From contig CAWASG010000001.1 in NCBI GenBank assembly GCA_963784615.1, positions 2,108,001 through 2,172,000 on the forward strand: DNA of 64,000 nucleotides. The letters are read 5' to 3'. The notes under the pieces are model-generated. The model did no database searches and was not told the origin of the DNA. It worked only from the letters and a program-made list of their open reading frames with translations. The stretch's first letter is position 1, and every line of letters starts with the position of its first letter. Origin of the DNA: UBA11403 sp963784615 (GTDB taxonomy: Bacteria; Pseudomonadota; Gammaproteobacteria; Legionellales; Legionellaceae). Positions 43,945 through 53,566 of the stretch are shown here, in pieces. Position numbers and translations under genes: made by a program.

Positions 43945-44967
43945 ATGCTAGAAGACATCAGTCTATTATTGTGGGTGGTTATCAAAATACTGATTATCGT
44001 TATGCCGCTTCTGATTTGCGTGGCCTATCTCACCTATGCAGAGCGGAAAGTCATTGGCTACATGCAAGTTCGTATTGGCCCTAATCGCGTTGGCTATAAA
44101 GGTTTGTTGCAGCCGTTCGCTGATTTAATCAAAATGATTCTGAAAGAAGTGATTATTCCCACCCGTTCAAATAAATATTTGTTTGTCATTGCGCCATTAT
44201 TCGCCCTAACACCGGCCTTAGCTGGATGGGCGGTCATTCCATTTGCGGATGGCATGGTGCTTGCCAATATTAATGCAGGCGTTCTTTATCTATTTGCGAT
44301 GAGTTCGCTTGGTGTTTATGGGGTGCTGATTGCCGGCTGGGCATCGAATTCAAAATACGCCATGTTAGGCGCACTGAGAAGTGCGGCGCAAACGGTTTCG
44401 TATGAAATTGCCATGGGCTTCGCCCTGGTAGGTGTATTACTCGCAGCGGGCACGATGAATATTACTGATATTGTGTTGGCGCAACGTGGTGGACTGACGC
44501 ATTGGTTATTTGTTCCTTTATTTCCATTGTTTATGGTCTTCTGGATAGCGGGAGTTGCGGAAACCAATCGCGCACCTTTTGATATGGCTGAAGGCGAGTC
44601 CGAAATTGTTGCAGGTTTTCATGTTGAATATTCAGGCATAGGCTTCGGTTTATTTTTCCTGGCTGAATATGCAAGCATGATTTTAATTTCAACCATGCTG
44701 GCCTTGTTGTTTATGGGCGGTTGGTTGTCGCCTTTTGAGGGCGTCTCCTGGCTTGATAATGTGTTTTACGTTGTTCCTGGCTTTATTTGGTTCGCGATTA
44801 AAATATCATTCTTTTTGTTTGTGTATTTATGGGTCAGGGCAACATTTCCCCGATATCGCTATGACCAATTGATGCGGCTAGGATGGAAAGTATTGATCCC
44901 CGTTACGATTGTGTGGGTTATTGTTACCGCCCTCATGGTTGTCACGCATGTTAAACCATGGTTTTGA
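43945..44967 (+). CDS. nuoH: NADH-quinone oxidoreductase subunit H
   Basis: Eight-helix membrane subunit that links the quinone site to the proton channels. AERKVIGYMQVRIGPNRVGYKGLLQPFAD near residue 33 is the diagnostic motif. ETNRAPFDMAEGESEIVAGFHVEYSG near 210 and YLWVRATFPRYRYDQLMRLGWK near 293 follow. 340 residues. Its end overlaps in-frame start candidates of nuoI. Confidence 0.96.
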   Translation: MLEDISLLLWVVIKILIIVMPLLICVAYLTYAERKVIGYMQVRIGPNRVGYKGLLQPFADLIKMILKEVIIPTRSNKYLFVIAPLFALTPALAGWAVIPFADGMVLANINAGVLYLFAMSSLGVYGVLIAGWASNSKYAMLGALRSAAQTVSYEIAMGFALVGVLLAAGTMNITDIVLAQRGGLTHWLFVPLFPLFMVFWIAGVAETNRAPFDMAEGESEIVAGFHVEYSGIGFGLFFLAEYASMILISTMLALLFMGGWLSPFEGVSWLDNVFYVVPGFIWFAIKISFFLFVYLWVRATFPRYRYDQLMRLGWKVLIPVTIVWVIVTALMVVTHVKPWF

Positions 44968-44981
44968 TGAGAAAGAATCGA

Positions 44982-45482
44982 ATGAAAAAAGTATATCGAT
45001 ACATCAAGCATTATCTTCGCAGTTTTTTACTGCTGGAGCTGTTGGCTGGGTTAAAAGTCACTGGAAAGTATTTTTTTAAGAAAAAATTTACGGTTCAGTT
45101 TCCCGAAGAGCAAACGCCATTGTCGCCACGATTTCGCGGTTTGTTGGCGCTTCGTCGCTATCCAAACGGTCAAGAGCGCTGCATTGCTTGCAAATTGTGT
45201 GAAGCCGTATGTCCAGCACTGGCGATTACCATTGATTCTGAACCACGAGAAGATGGTTCGCGGCGGACAACACGATATGATATCGACATGTTCAAATGCA
45301 TCAACTGTGGGTTGTGTGAAGAATCTTGCCCCGTTGATTCAATCGTTGTAACGCCTATTCACCATTATCATATGAGTGAGCGCGGGCAAAATATTATGAC
45401 GAAAGAAAAGTTGCTGGCAATTGGCGATATGATGGAAGAACGATTAGCCGCTGATAGGCTTCAAGATGAAAAATACCGTTAA
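44982..45482 (+). CDS. nuoI: NADH-quinone oxidoreductase subunit I
   Basis: Ferredoxin-like subunit with two [4Fe-4S] clusters (N6a, N6b): CIACKLCEAVCP (about residue 60) and CINCGLCEESCP (about 99). The ATG at 44982 gives 166 residues, the common length, and has GAGAAAG upstream. Alternative in-frame ATGs at 44958 and 44967 overlap nuoH. The N-terminal amphipathic helix (YIKHYLRSFLLLELLAGL) anchors it to the membrane arm. Confidence 0.94.
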   Translation: MKKVYRYIKHYLRSFLLLELLAGLKVTGKYFFKKKFTVQFPEEQTPLSPRFRGLLALRRYPNGQERCIACKLCEAVCPALAITIDSEPREDGSRRTTRYDIDMFKCINCGLCEESCPVDSIVVTPIHHYHMSERGQNIMTKEKLLAIGDMMEERLAADRLQDEKYR

Positions 45483-45493
45483 TGGGGTCTTCA

Positions 45494-46144
45494 ATGCACG
45501 AGTTACTGAACCAAACCATATTTTATATTTTTGCAGTCTTGACTGTATTTTCTGCGGTGATGGTGATTACGCAAAATAACCCTGTCCGCTGCGCGTTGTT
45601 TTTAGTGTTCGCATTTTTTTGCAGTGCTGGCTTATGGCTCATGGCAGACGCTGAGTTTCTTTCTTTGATCCTCGTGCTGGTCTATGTTGGTGCGGTGATG
45701 ACCTTGTTCTTGTTCGTCATCATGATGCTGAACATTGATGTTGAGTCAATGAATACACATGTGCTTCGTTATCTGCCATTTGGATTGATTTTAGTAGCTC
45801 TGCTGGTGAGTTTGCTGGTGATTGTTATTCCGGCAAAGCAGTATGACAATGCCGTGGAGTCAACGCCAGAGATGACAACGGCGATTACCAGCAGCTTGTT
45901 TGATAGTGGTATGACAACTGCTAAACCGCAGTCTAATACTCTGGCACTGGGTGAGATCCTTTATACCGAATATGTCTTTGCATTTGAGCTGGCAGCAGCG
46001 ATTTTATTAGTAGCAATTATTGCAGCGATTACGTTAGTGCATCGCGCCCCGATCCGTTCAAAGCGTCAGAATATTACGGATCAAATCATGACAAGGCGAT
46101 CGGATCGCGTGAAATTAGTAAAAATGAAATCAGAAGGGCAGTAA
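45494..46144 (+). CDS. nuoJ: NADH-quinone oxidoreductase subunit J
   Basis: Five-helix membrane subunit. QNNPVRCALFLVFAFFCSAGLWL near residue 27 and LILVLVYVGAVMTLFLFVIMMLN near 55 carry the conserved helix pair, including the pi-bulge Tyr region. I chose the ATG at 45494 so that the protein begins with the family-typical MHELLNQTIF; an in-frame ATG at 45482 immediately follows nuoI and would add four residues. The C-terminal tail is basic. A palindromic repeat separates it from nuoK. Confidence 0.92.
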   Translation: MHELLNQTIFYIFAVLTVFSAVMVITQNNPVRCALFLVFAFFCSAGLWLMADAEFLSLILVLVYVGAVMTLFLFVIMMLNIDVESMNTHVLRYLPFGLILVALLVSLLVIVIPAKQYDNAVESTPEMTTAITSSLFDSGMTTAKPQSNTLALGEILYTEYVFAFELAAAILLVAIIAAITLVHRAPIRSKRQNITDQIMTRRSDRVKLVKMKSEGQ

Positions 46145-46161
46145 TTACTTGTAGGTTGAGC

Positions 46162-46245
46162 GTAGGTTGGGTTGAGGCTGGTAAGCCGAAGCCCAACAAA
46201 ACCATCCATGTTGGGCTTCGGCTTACCAGCCTCAACCCAACCTAC
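46162..46245. repeat. Palindromic repeat, copy 7, inside the nuo operon (nuoJ-nuoK)
   Basis: Outer arms as in the other copies. The stem is GGCTGGTAAGCC, matched by GGCTTACCAGCC, another compensated variant. The loop AAAACCATCCA differs from the TGACGATTT type. An extra GTAGGTTGAGC half-arm (46151-46161) precedes it. It sits between two genes that must be co-expressed. Confidence 0.92.
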
Positions 46246-46265
46246 TAAATTGGGAAACGTAAAAG

Positions 46266-46571
46266 ATGATACCTGTAGCACATTATATAATACTCAGCGC
46301 CCTATTATTTGGCCTTAGTTTGGTAGGGATATTAATCAATCGCAGAAACGTCATTTTGTTATTAATCTGTGTGGAGTTGATGCTCTTGGCAGTGAATACC
46401 AATTTCGTGGCATTTTCTCATTATTACAATGGGCTAGCTGGCCAGGTATTTGTATTTTTTATATTAACCGTTGCTGCTGCGGAAGCGGCAATTGGTTTAG
46501 CGATTGTGATGTTGCTTTATCGTAATAGAGGCAACATTAATGTCAATCAGATGAATCATTTGAAAGGGTAG
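46266..46571 (+). CDS. nuoK: NADH-quinone oxidoreductase subunit K
   Basis: 101-residue, three-helix membrane subunit of the proton path. GILINRRNVILLLICVELMLLAVN near residue 20 carries the conserved Glu, and QVFVFFILTVAAAEAAIGLAIVMLLYRNR near 60 the second. GGGAAA lies a few bases before the ATG. It is separated from nuoJ by about 120 bases occupied by a palindromic repeat. Confidence 0.96.
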   Translation: MIPVAHYIILSALLFGLSLVGILINRRNVILLLICVELMLLAVNTNFVAFSHYYNGLAGQVFVFFILTVAAAEAAIGLAIVMLLYRNRGNINVNQMNHLKG

Positions 46572-46576
46572 CCATC

Positions 46577-48550
46577 GTGAGTATTCTACAGTGTTGTTTA
46601 ATTGCGGTTTTAGCCCCTTTGGTTGGCTCCGTAGTCGCTGGGTTTTTTCGGAAACAAATTGGTCGCGTCGGCGCACACAGCGTTACGATTGGCGGCTTGT
46701 CCATCTCTTTTTTATTGTCGGTCTACGTTGCTTGGGCTATTCTTTCGGGAGCCACACCGAGTCTAGACGAGAACCTTTATACTTGGGCTAACGGCGGCGA
46801 TCAATTCCCGTTTGAATTTTACATTGGTTTTTTGATTGACCCCCTAACCGTAGTCATGATGGTTATTGTGACTTTTGTTTCTTTGCTGGTTCATATCTAT
46901 AGTATTGGCTATATGGCCGACGATGATGGTTACCAACGGTTTTTTAGTTATATTTCCTTGTTTACCTTTATGATGCTGATGCTCGTTACAGGCAATAACT
47001 TTTTACAGTTATTTTTTGGATGGGAAGGCGTAGGGTTGGTTTCTTATTTGTTGATTGGATTTTGGTATCACAAAGAATCGGCACTAGAAGGTAGCTTAAA
47101 AGCGTTTCTCGTCAACCGCGTGGGTGATTTCGGTTTTGTTCTTGGAATAGCCTTGGTTCTTGCTTATTCAGGTAGTCTGCATTACGGCACAGTCTTCACC
47201 AGCGCACATGTTCTTGCCAATCAAACGATAGAATTGTTTAGTGGTCATCCCTGGTCGGTTATCACGGTGATTTGCTTGCTTTTGTTTGTTGGCGCTATGG
47301 GGAAATCTGCACAAGTGCCGCTACACGTTTGGTTACCAGAATCAATGGAAGGTCCAACACCCATTTCTGCACTCATCCATGCCGCAACCATGGTTACAGC
47401 CGGCGTGTTTATGGTGGCGCGTATATCGCCACTCATGGAGCTCTCGGAAACAGCATTGAGTGTGATTTTGGTGATCGGTGCAACTGGCGCTTTATTTACG
47501 GGCCTTATGGCCATTGTGATGAACGACATTAAACGCGTCGTCGCTTACTCAACTCTATCTCAACTAGGCTACATGATGGTCGCAATGGGCGCATCGGCCT
47601 ATAGCGCGGGTATCTTTCATTTATTAACCCACGCGTGCTTTAAAGCACTGCTGTTCTTGGGCGCAGGATCGGTCATCATCGGCATGCACCACGAGCAGGA
47701 CATGCGTAAAATGGGTGGCCTCTGGCGAAAAATGCCTATTACCTACGTGACATTTTTAATTGGCACTTTAGCGCTTTGCGCAATCCCCCCATTCGCCGGA
47801 TTCTTCTCTAAAGATACAATTATAGAAGCGGCAAAATTGTCGACAACGCCAGGAAGTTCCTATGCCTATTGGTGCGTCGCATTGGGCGCCATCGTGACAG
47901 CAATGTATAGCTTCAGGGCATTGTTTATGACATTTCATGGCCAACCACGCATGGACAGCCACACCTTTTCGCATGTTCACGAATCCCCTTGGGTCGTATG
48001 GTTGCCTTTGGTTCTCTTGGCTATTCCATCTGTGTTAGTCGGGTATGTTTTATTTATGCCGATGCTCTTTGATAATCCCACTCTTTTAAGCTCATCCATT
48101 TTTGTACTGCCCGCGCATAATGTATTGGCAGAGATTGCACATGAAGTCACATCGCCATGGCACAGCATGCTGCATGCCTTGTCTTCCTGGATATTCTGGG
48201 CAACGTTAGGCTCTATTTTTACAGCTTGGATTTGTTATATTGCATTTCCTCATATTCCCGCGATGGTTGCCAGGACGTTCTCGTGGCCTTATCGAATCCT
48301 CATGAACAAATACGGGTTTGATGCATTCAATGACTTCTTTTTTGTGAGAGGCTCGAAAGAACTGGGCGAGGGTTTTTATCAAATAGGGGATCAGCGTATT
48401 ATTGATGGATTTTTTGTAAATGGTACGGGGCTGACTGTGCGCTGGCTCGCGCTTCACATTCGCAAAATTCAAAGTGGATATCTGTATCACTATATTGCCA
48501 TCATGATATTTGGGTTATTTGGGTTTTTATGTTGGTTATTGTTACGTTAA
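46577..48550 (+). CDS. nuoL: NADH-quinone oxidoreductase subunit L
   Basis: Distal antiporter-like proton-pumping subunit with the long lateral helix. GTG start, with AGGG upstream. FLQLFFGWEGVGLVSYLLIGFW near residue 140 (key Glu), GAMGKSAQVPLHVWLPESMEGPTPISALIHAATMVTAGV near 237 (key Lys and conserved His), DIKRVVAYSTLSQLGYMM near 315, then the C-terminal amphipathic helix. At 657 residues it is complete. A palindromic repeat follows before nuoM. Confidence 0.96.
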   Translation: MSILQCCLIAVLAPLVGSVVAGFFRKQIGRVGAHSVTIGGLSISFLLSVYVAWAILSGATPSLDENLYTWANGGDQFPFEFYIGFLIDPLTVVMMVIVTFVSLLVHIYSIGYMADDDGYQRFFSYISLFTFMMLMLVTGNNFLQLFFGWEGVGLVSYLLIGFWYHKESALEGSLKAFLVNRVGDFGFVLGIALVLAYSGSLHYGTVFTSAHVLANQTIELFSGHPWSVITVICLLLFVGAMGKSAQVPLHVWLPESMEGPTPISALIHAATMVTAGVFMVARISPLMELSETALSVILVIGATGALFTGLMAIVMNDIKRVVAYSTLSQLGYMMVAMGASAYSAGIFHLLTHACFKALLFLGAGSVIIGMHHEQDMRKMGGLWRKMPITYVTFLIGTLALCAIPPFAGFFSKDTIIEAAKLSTTPGSSYAYWCVALGAIVTAMYSFRALFMTFHGQPRMDSHTFSHVHESPWVVWLPLVLLAIPSVLVGYVLFMPMLFDNPTLLSSSIFVLPAHNVLAEIAHEVTSPWHSMLHALSSWIFWATLGSIFTAWICYIAFPHIPAMVARTFSWPYRILMNKYGFDAFNDFFFVRGSKELGEGFYQIGDQRIIDGFFVNGTGLTVRWLALHIRKIQSGYLYHYIAIMIFGLFGFLCWLLLR

Positions 48551-48579
48551 CGATTGGTAACTAGTCACCTTATTGACGT

Positions 48580-48663
48580 GTAGGTTGGGTTGAGGCGGGT
48601 TTGCCGAAGCCCAACAAGGATGCTTATGTTGGGCTTCGGCAAACCCGCCTCAACCCAACCTAC
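48580..48663. repeat. Palindromic repeat, copy 8, inside the nuo operon (nuoL-nuoM)
   Basis: Same outer arms. The central stem is GGCGGGTTTGCC with matching GGCAAACCCGCC, a fourth stem variant with full pairing. The loop is about nine bases (AGGATGCTTA). It fills most of the 170-base gap between nuoL and nuoM. Confidence 0.92.
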
Positions 48664-48722
48664 TCCAAGACATCTCAAGCATCATGATAGGGTGAGTAGT
48701 TACAACGACTGAAGGTTAAAGC

Positions 48723-50228
48723 ATGCATCATTTATTGAATTTATTAATAGGCTTACCCATAGTAGGGGCGCTGTTTGTGTTGTTGGTCGGGGATGATGAA
48801 AACCCCAATACCGCTCGCTATATTGCATTGTTCACCGTCATTTTGACGCTGCTACTCTGCATCCCATTGCTGACTGGATTCGATGTACACTCTTCTTCCA
48901 TGCAATTTGTAGATGATGTTGAATGGATGCCTTCACTCGGCATTCATTATGCTATGGGTGTTGATGGCCTGTCGGTCTTGTTGATTGTATTGAGTGTATT
49001 TACCAATTTAGTGGTGATGCTTGCCACGTGGGAAAGCATTAAAAAACGAGTAGCGCAATACCAAGCCGCCTTCTTGATCATGCAGGGCTTATTGGTGGGG
49101 GTTTTCTCAAGCTTAGATGCCATTGTATTTTATGTTTTCTGGGAAGCGACGCTGATACCGATGTATTTAATTATCGGGATTTGGGGCTCAGATAATCGCG
49201 TGTATGCTGCCATTAAATTCTTCTTATATACGTTTTTAGGCTCTGTTTTGATGTTGGCTTCGTTTTTATACCTTGGCTATATGTCTGGTTCATTCGGCAT
49301 CGAAAATTTTTATGCCCTCAAGCTGAGCTTGACAGCGCAAACACTTATTTTTATCGCTTTTTTCCTCGGGTTTGCCATTAAAGTTCCCATGTTCCCCGTG
49401 CATACCTGGTTGCCTGATGCCCATACGGAAGCACCTGCGGGCGGCTCCATCGTTCTTGCAGCGATCTTATTAAAGCTTGGAGCATACGGTTTTATTCGGT
49501 TTTCTTTGCCGATTGTTCCTGATGCCTGTCGTCATTATGCGCCCCTGATGATTGCGCTATCATTGATTGCGGTGGTCTATGTCGGCTTGGTGGCGATTAT
49601 TCAAAAAGATATGAAACGCTTGATTGCTTATTCTTCAATATCACACATGGGCTTTGTTACATTGGGCTGTTTCGCTATTTTTGCCATTGCAGCCAACGGA
49701 AGCATGAAAGCCGCCGGGCTAGTGCTCGAGGGCGCGATTGTGGTGATGATTTCTCACGCATTTGTTTCCAGCGCAATGTTCGCCGGTGTTGGGTTTGTGT
49801 ACGACCGTATGCATACGCGCCAAGTGAAGGATTTTGGCGGCATTGTGAATTCTATGCCAATATTTGCCTCATTTTTCATGTTGTTTGCGATGGCAAATGC
49901 GGGCCTGCCTGGCACGTCAGGATTTGTAGGCGAATTCATGGTGATTTTAGGTAGTATGCAAGCCGGTTTCTGGATAACGTTTTGGGCAGCAACGACCTTG
50001 ATTATCGGCGCGGCTTATACGTTATGGATGTACAAGCGCGTGATTTTTGGGCCAATAACCAACCCGCGGGTGAGTGAGCTTAAAGATCTGTCGCCCTATG
50101 AAACCAGCGCCTATGTCCTTTTGGCACTTATGGTGATTGTCATGGGTGTTTATCCTAAACCGATATTGGAATACGTTCATCAATCAGTGAGTCATACACT
50201 GGCTCAAGCTGATAAATCAAAATTATAA
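48723..50228 (+). CDS. nuoM: NADH-quinone oxidoreductase subunit M
   Basis: Antiporter-like proton-pumping membrane subunit with about 14 helices. FYVFWEATLIPMYLIIGIWG near residue 139 has the conserved Glu. AFFLGFAIKVPMFPVHTWLPDAHTEAPAGGSIVLA near 215 has the Lys and His residues, and IQKDMKRLIAYSSISHMGFV near 295 the second Lys. AAGG precedes the ATG. 501 residues. Confidence 0.96.
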   Translation: MHHLLNLLIGLPIVGALFVLLVGDDENPNTARYIALFTVILTLLLCIPLLTGFDVHSSSMQFVDDVEWMPSLGIHYAMGVDGLSVLLIVLSVFTNLVVMLATWESIKKRVAQYQAAFLIMQGLLVGVFSSLDAIVFYVFWEATLIPMYLIIGIWGSDNRVYAAIKFFLYTFLGSVLMLASFLYLGYMSGSFGIENFYALKLSLTAQTLIFIAFFLGFAIKVPMFPVHTWLPDAHTEAPAGGSIVLAAILLKLGAYGFIRFSLPIVPDACRHYAPLMIALSLIAVVYVGLVAIIQKDMKRLIAYSSISHMGFVTLGCFAIFAIAANGSMKAAGLVLEGAIVVMISHAFVSSAMFAGVGFVYDRMHTRQVKDFGGIVNSMPIFASFFMLFAMANAGLPGTSGFVGEFMVILGSMQAGFWITFWAATTLIIGAAYTLWMYKRVIFGPITNPRVSELKDLSPYETSAYVLLALMVIVMGVYPKPILEYVHQSVSHTLAQADKSKL

Positions 50229-50239
50229 GGCATGCTCAA

Positions 50240-51676
50240 ATGATTGGAATATTAGATAACATACACCTTGCATTACCGGAAATAATTATCCTGGTCACGG
50301 CGTGTCTAGCGCTGCTGGCAGAATTATTTTTAAGTTCTCGTCACTCATCCATCGTCTTGATGTTATCTGCGGTAGGCTTGTCGACGGCGGGGATTGTTTC
50401 ATACCTTTATCTGGGCCAATATCCCATCGTCATTCTCAATGGGCTGTTTGTCAGTGATGATATGGCGCAATTGATGAAGCTATTTATACTGATTAGCGTG
50501 CTGCTGTGTTTTGTATATTCCGGTCGCTATATGCGTGAGCGCCACATCCCCTCAGGCGATTTTTATGTCTTGGGATTATTTTCGACGCTGGGAATGATGA
50601 CGCTTGTTTCAGCTCATTCATTGTTGACGGTTTATCTTGGTTTAGAGTTACTGTCTTTACCGCTTTATGCCATGACCGCCATTCAGCGACGTAATGCAGA
50701 CAGCTCAGAAGCAGCCATGAAATATTTTGTGATGGGTTCGATTGCATCCGGTATGTTGCTATATGGTATGTCGCTGTTATATGGCGCAACAGGGAGTCTG
50801 GATCTCTTTACTATTGGCAATGTTATCGTTGTGAATGGCCTGCAGCAAAGTGGTTTGGTTATCTTCGCACTCGTCTTTATCTTAGCGGGTATAGCGTTTA
50901 AATTGGCTGCTGCACCGTTTCATATGTGGGCACCCGATGTGTATGACGGTGCGCCAACCTCTGTGACGCTTTTCTTAAGTGCCGCTCCCAAAATTGCCGC
51001 TTTAGGGATGGCTTTGCGTCTGTTGACTGTCGCATTGGTTGATGAAAGCATTCAGTGGCAACATATTATATTGGTGATGGCTCTCTTATCAGCTGGTGCG
51101 GGTAACCTTTTGGCGATTGTACAAAATAATATTAAGCGTCTATTTGCTTATTCCGCCATTTCTCATATGGGCTACGCATTATTTGGAATTCTGGCTGCCA
51201 CAACCGCAGGGTATGCCGCAGCACTGTACTATGTACTGGTATATGCTCTGATGTCTGCAGCTGCATTTGGCTTTATCGTTTTACTGTCTCATGGCGGTGT
51301 TGAAATTGAGCGCGTAGATGACCTAAAAGGCCTTAATAAACGCAGCCCATGGCTTGCTTTCATGATGATGATCGTGATGTTTTCAATGGCAGGTGTTCCA
51401 CCTACCGTTGGCTTTTTTACTAAATTACTCGTCTTAAAAGCGCTGGTTGATGCTCATATGACATGGGTCGCTGTTCTGGGCTTAATATTTGCTGTGATGG
51501 GTGCGTTTTATTATTTACGCATCATCAAGGTCATGTATTTTGATGACTCAGAGTCGACAGCGAAGATTCAACTTCCAAAAGGCACGAGCATTATTTTTTC
51601 AGCGAATTGTTTGTCGTTATTATATTTTGGAATTTTCCCTAGTGCGTTAATTACCTTATGTATCAACGCGTTTTAA
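50240..51676 (+). CDS. nuoN: NADH-quinone oxidoreductase subunit N
   Basis: Third antiporter-like subunit and last gene of the operon. TVYLGLELLSLPLYAMTAIQRR near residue 130, KLAAAPFHMWAPDVYDGAPTSVTLFLSAAPKIAALG near 222 and IVQNNIKRLFAYSAISHMGYAL near 295 are the proton-channel motifs. AAGG lies nine bases before the ATG. 478 residues. The next 168 bases before the nagZ-like gene hold no clear terminator. Confidence 0.96.
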   Translation: MIGILDNIHLALPEIIILVTACLALLAELFLSSRHSSIVLMLSAVGLSTAGIVSYLYLGQYPIVILNGLFVSDDMAQLMKLFILISVLLCFVYSGRYMRERHIPSGDFYVLGLFSTLGMMTLVSAHSLLTVYLGLELLSLPLYAMTAIQRRNADSSEAAMKYFVMGSIASGMLLYGMSLLYGATGSLDLFTIGNVIVVNGLQQSGLVIFALVFILAGIAFKLAAAPFHMWAPDVYDGAPTSVTLFLSAAPKIAALGMALRLLTVALVDESIQWQHIILVMALLSAGAGNLLAIVQNNIKRLFAYSAISHMGYALFGILAATTAGYAAALYYVLVYALMSAAAFGFIVLLSHGGVEIERVDDLKGLNKRSPWLAFMMMIVMFSMAGVPPTVGFFTKLLVLKALVDAHMTWVAVLGLIFAVMGAFYYLRIIKVMYFDDSESTAKIQLPKGTSIIFSANCLSLLYFGIFPSALITLCINAF

Positions 51677-51844
51677 ACGCGCTCTGCCTCATTGAAAAAT
51701 TAAAAATTGAGAGAGGGGCTGCCGTAGCCTTGGTTACGGCTTCGCTGCACCTCCCAAACGTCATCCCTCGTCGCCCCCGCTATTTGACTAAAGTTGGCAC
51801 ATTTGGCACAATTAATTCCATTGAGATGAATTTGAGGACTATTA

Positions 51845-52993
51845 ATGAGTCGTTTTATGTCTATTCTATTCACGCTATGCTTATCTATGAATACCATGGC
51901 AGCAACTACCCCCGAAGTCAGCTTACGAGATAAAATTGGTCAGATGCTGCTGATTGGTTTTAATGGGAAAAAAGTTAACGCGCAATCGCCGGTTGTCAAA
52001 ATGATTGAAAACAATAACATCGGTGGTGTTATCTTATTTGATTATGATTTTCGTACTTCGCAGTTTGATAAAAACATCGAAAGCCCAGCGCAGGTGAAGC
52101 AACTTAATCGTGATTTACAACGGTTTACTGCGGAAGGTAACTTAAAACAACATCGACCTCAATTACCGCTTCTCATTTCTGTTGATTATGAAGGCGGGAA
52201 AATCACGCGGTTGAGTGAACAATATGGATTTCCTGCAACACTGTCTGCGGCCAATATTGGTAAAAAAAGTGTAGAGGACGCTGAAGCACAAGCGGCGTCC
52301 ATGGCGCAAACTTTAAAAGAAGCAGGATTTAATTTAGATTTTGCGCCGGTGCTTGACGTCAATGTTAACCCGGATAATCCCGTGATTGCTAAAAAAGAGC
52401 GGAGTTTTTCCAGTGATGCCGCGACCGTTGCACGTTATGCAAGTATCTATTCCCGTCAATTTCTCAATCAAAATATTCAATGCGTTTATAAACATTTCCC
52501 AGGGCACGGTAGTTCAACCAAGGATTCACATTTGGGCTTCGTTGATGTGACTGACACTTGGCAGCCCTATGAACTTGAACCATATCGGCAATTGTTAAGC
52601 TCAGATGATGCCTGTGGGGTCGTTATGACCGCGCATATTGTGAATCGGCAATTAGATGCATCGGGCGCGCCAGCTACGCTATCGCACACCATCTTAACCG
52701 GCCTCCTGCGTGATCAATTGCATTTCAACGGCGTGATTATTACAGATGATATGCAAATGAAAGCCATTAGTGATCATTATGGTCTAGAAAAAGCTTTAGT
52801 CTTGGCGATCAATGCCGGTGCTGATATGATGATTTTCGGCAATAATTTAACGGTTGCACCTCAGGATCCTGAACAACTGATTGATTTGATCGAATCCAAA
52901 GTGAAGTCGGGTGAGATTAGTCAAAAAAGAATCAACGATGCCTATCAACATATCGTTGTTTTAAAACAATCACTGGAAAATAAAGAAGACTAA
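51845..52993 (+). CDS. Family 3 glycoside hydrolase (beta-N-acetylhexosaminidase, NagZ-like), exported
   Basis: A signal peptide (about residues 1-19, ending in TMA-A) suggests export, unlike cytoplasmic NagZ. The TIM-barrel motifs are clear: ISVDYEGGKITRL near residue 116, KHFPGHGSSTKDSHLG near 216 (the His-containing loop of NagZ-type enzymes) and GVIITDDMQMKAI near 298, which holds the catalytic Asp. It probably removes N-acetylglucosamine from peptidoglycan fragments. GAGG precedes the ATG. The next gene starts two bases after its stop. Confidence 0.9.
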   Translation: MSRFMSILFTLCLSMNTMAATTPEVSLRDKIGQMLLIGFNGKKVNAQSPVVKMIENNNIGGVILFDYDFRTSQFDKNIESPAQVKQLNRDLQRFTAEGNLKQHRPQLPLLISVDYEGGKITRLSEQYGFPATLSAANIGKKSVEDAEAQAASMAQTLKEAGFNLDFAPVLDVNVNPDNPVIAKKERSFSSDAATVARYASIYSRQFLNQNIQCVYKHFPGHGSSTKDSHLGFVDVTDTWQPYELEPYRQLLSSDDACGVVMTAHIVNRQLDASGAPATLSHTILTGLLRDQLHFNGVIITDDMQMKAISDHYGLEKALVLAINAGADMMIFGNNLTVAPQDPEQLIDLIESKVKSGEISQKRINDAYQHIVVLKQSLENKED

Positions 52994-52995
52994 CG

Positions 52996-53445
52996 ATGCA
53001 CATCTGGATTGACGGGGACGCTTGCCCCAAGATGATTAAAGACCTCTTGTTTCGCGCCGCTATTCGCACGAAAACACACTTAGTCGTTGTTTCCAACCAC
53101 ACCCTGGTCGTGCCTCCATCCCCGTATATCAAACGCTGGCAAGTGGGGTTCGGATTTGATGTGGCAGATAACTACATTGTCGATACCATGCAACCCGGTG
53201 ATTTGGTGATTACCGCAGATATTCCTCTAGCAGATGATGTGGTGACTAAAGGGGGCACAGCCCTTAATCCACGAGGGGAGTTGTATACCACAAATAACAT
53301 TAAACAACTCCTGGCACGTCGAAACCTCAATGAATCCTTGCGCAGTTGTCAGATGGTAAGGGGCGGGCCGGATAAATTTACGTCCAAAGAAATTCAGGTA
53401 TTCGCAAATACGCTGGATAGATTACTCGCCAAACAGAATAAGTAA
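52996..53445 (+). CDS. YaiI/YqxD family protein (DUF188)
   Basis: 149 residues with the whole family signature: MHIWIDGDACP at the start, VVVSNHTL near 33, FDVADNYIVDTMQPGDLVITADIPLAD near 52-78 and GGTALNPRGELYT near 85. The fold is PIN-like with conserved Asp residues, hinting at metal-dependent nuclease activity, but no function is established. It is tightly linked to the preceding glycosidase gene. Confidence 0.93.
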   Translation: MHIWIDGDACPKMIKDLLFRAAIRTKTHLVVVSNHTLVVPPSPYIKRWQVGFGFDVADNYIVDTMQPGDLVITADIPLADDVVTKGGTALNPRGELYTTNNIKQLLARRNLNESLRSCQMVRGGPDKFTSKEIQVFANTLDRLLAKQNK

Positions 53446-53496
53446 TATCCATCACATTGATGAGCAAGGTTACCGGGCTCTAAGTCGATAATTCAA

Positions 53497-53516
53497 AATC
53501 TATCGCTTGATAGATT
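53497..53516. promoter_or_regulatory. Small hairpin/operator-like inverted repeat
   Basis: AATCTATC and GATAGATT form an 8-bp perfect inverted repeat with a 4-base centre, about 50 bases before the next gene. A -10-like TATATT follows at 53530. It could be an operator or a weak terminator for the preceding gene. Confidence 0.35.
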
Positions 53517-53566
53517 AAACTTAATTATTATATTATCCACCTTTAATCTGGTATTAGGCACGAGAT

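Noticed and set aside
51658..51933. Plus-strand frame between nuoN and the nagZ-like gene
   Set aside because: Overlaps both neighbours in other frames and has no ribosome site or recognisable pattern.
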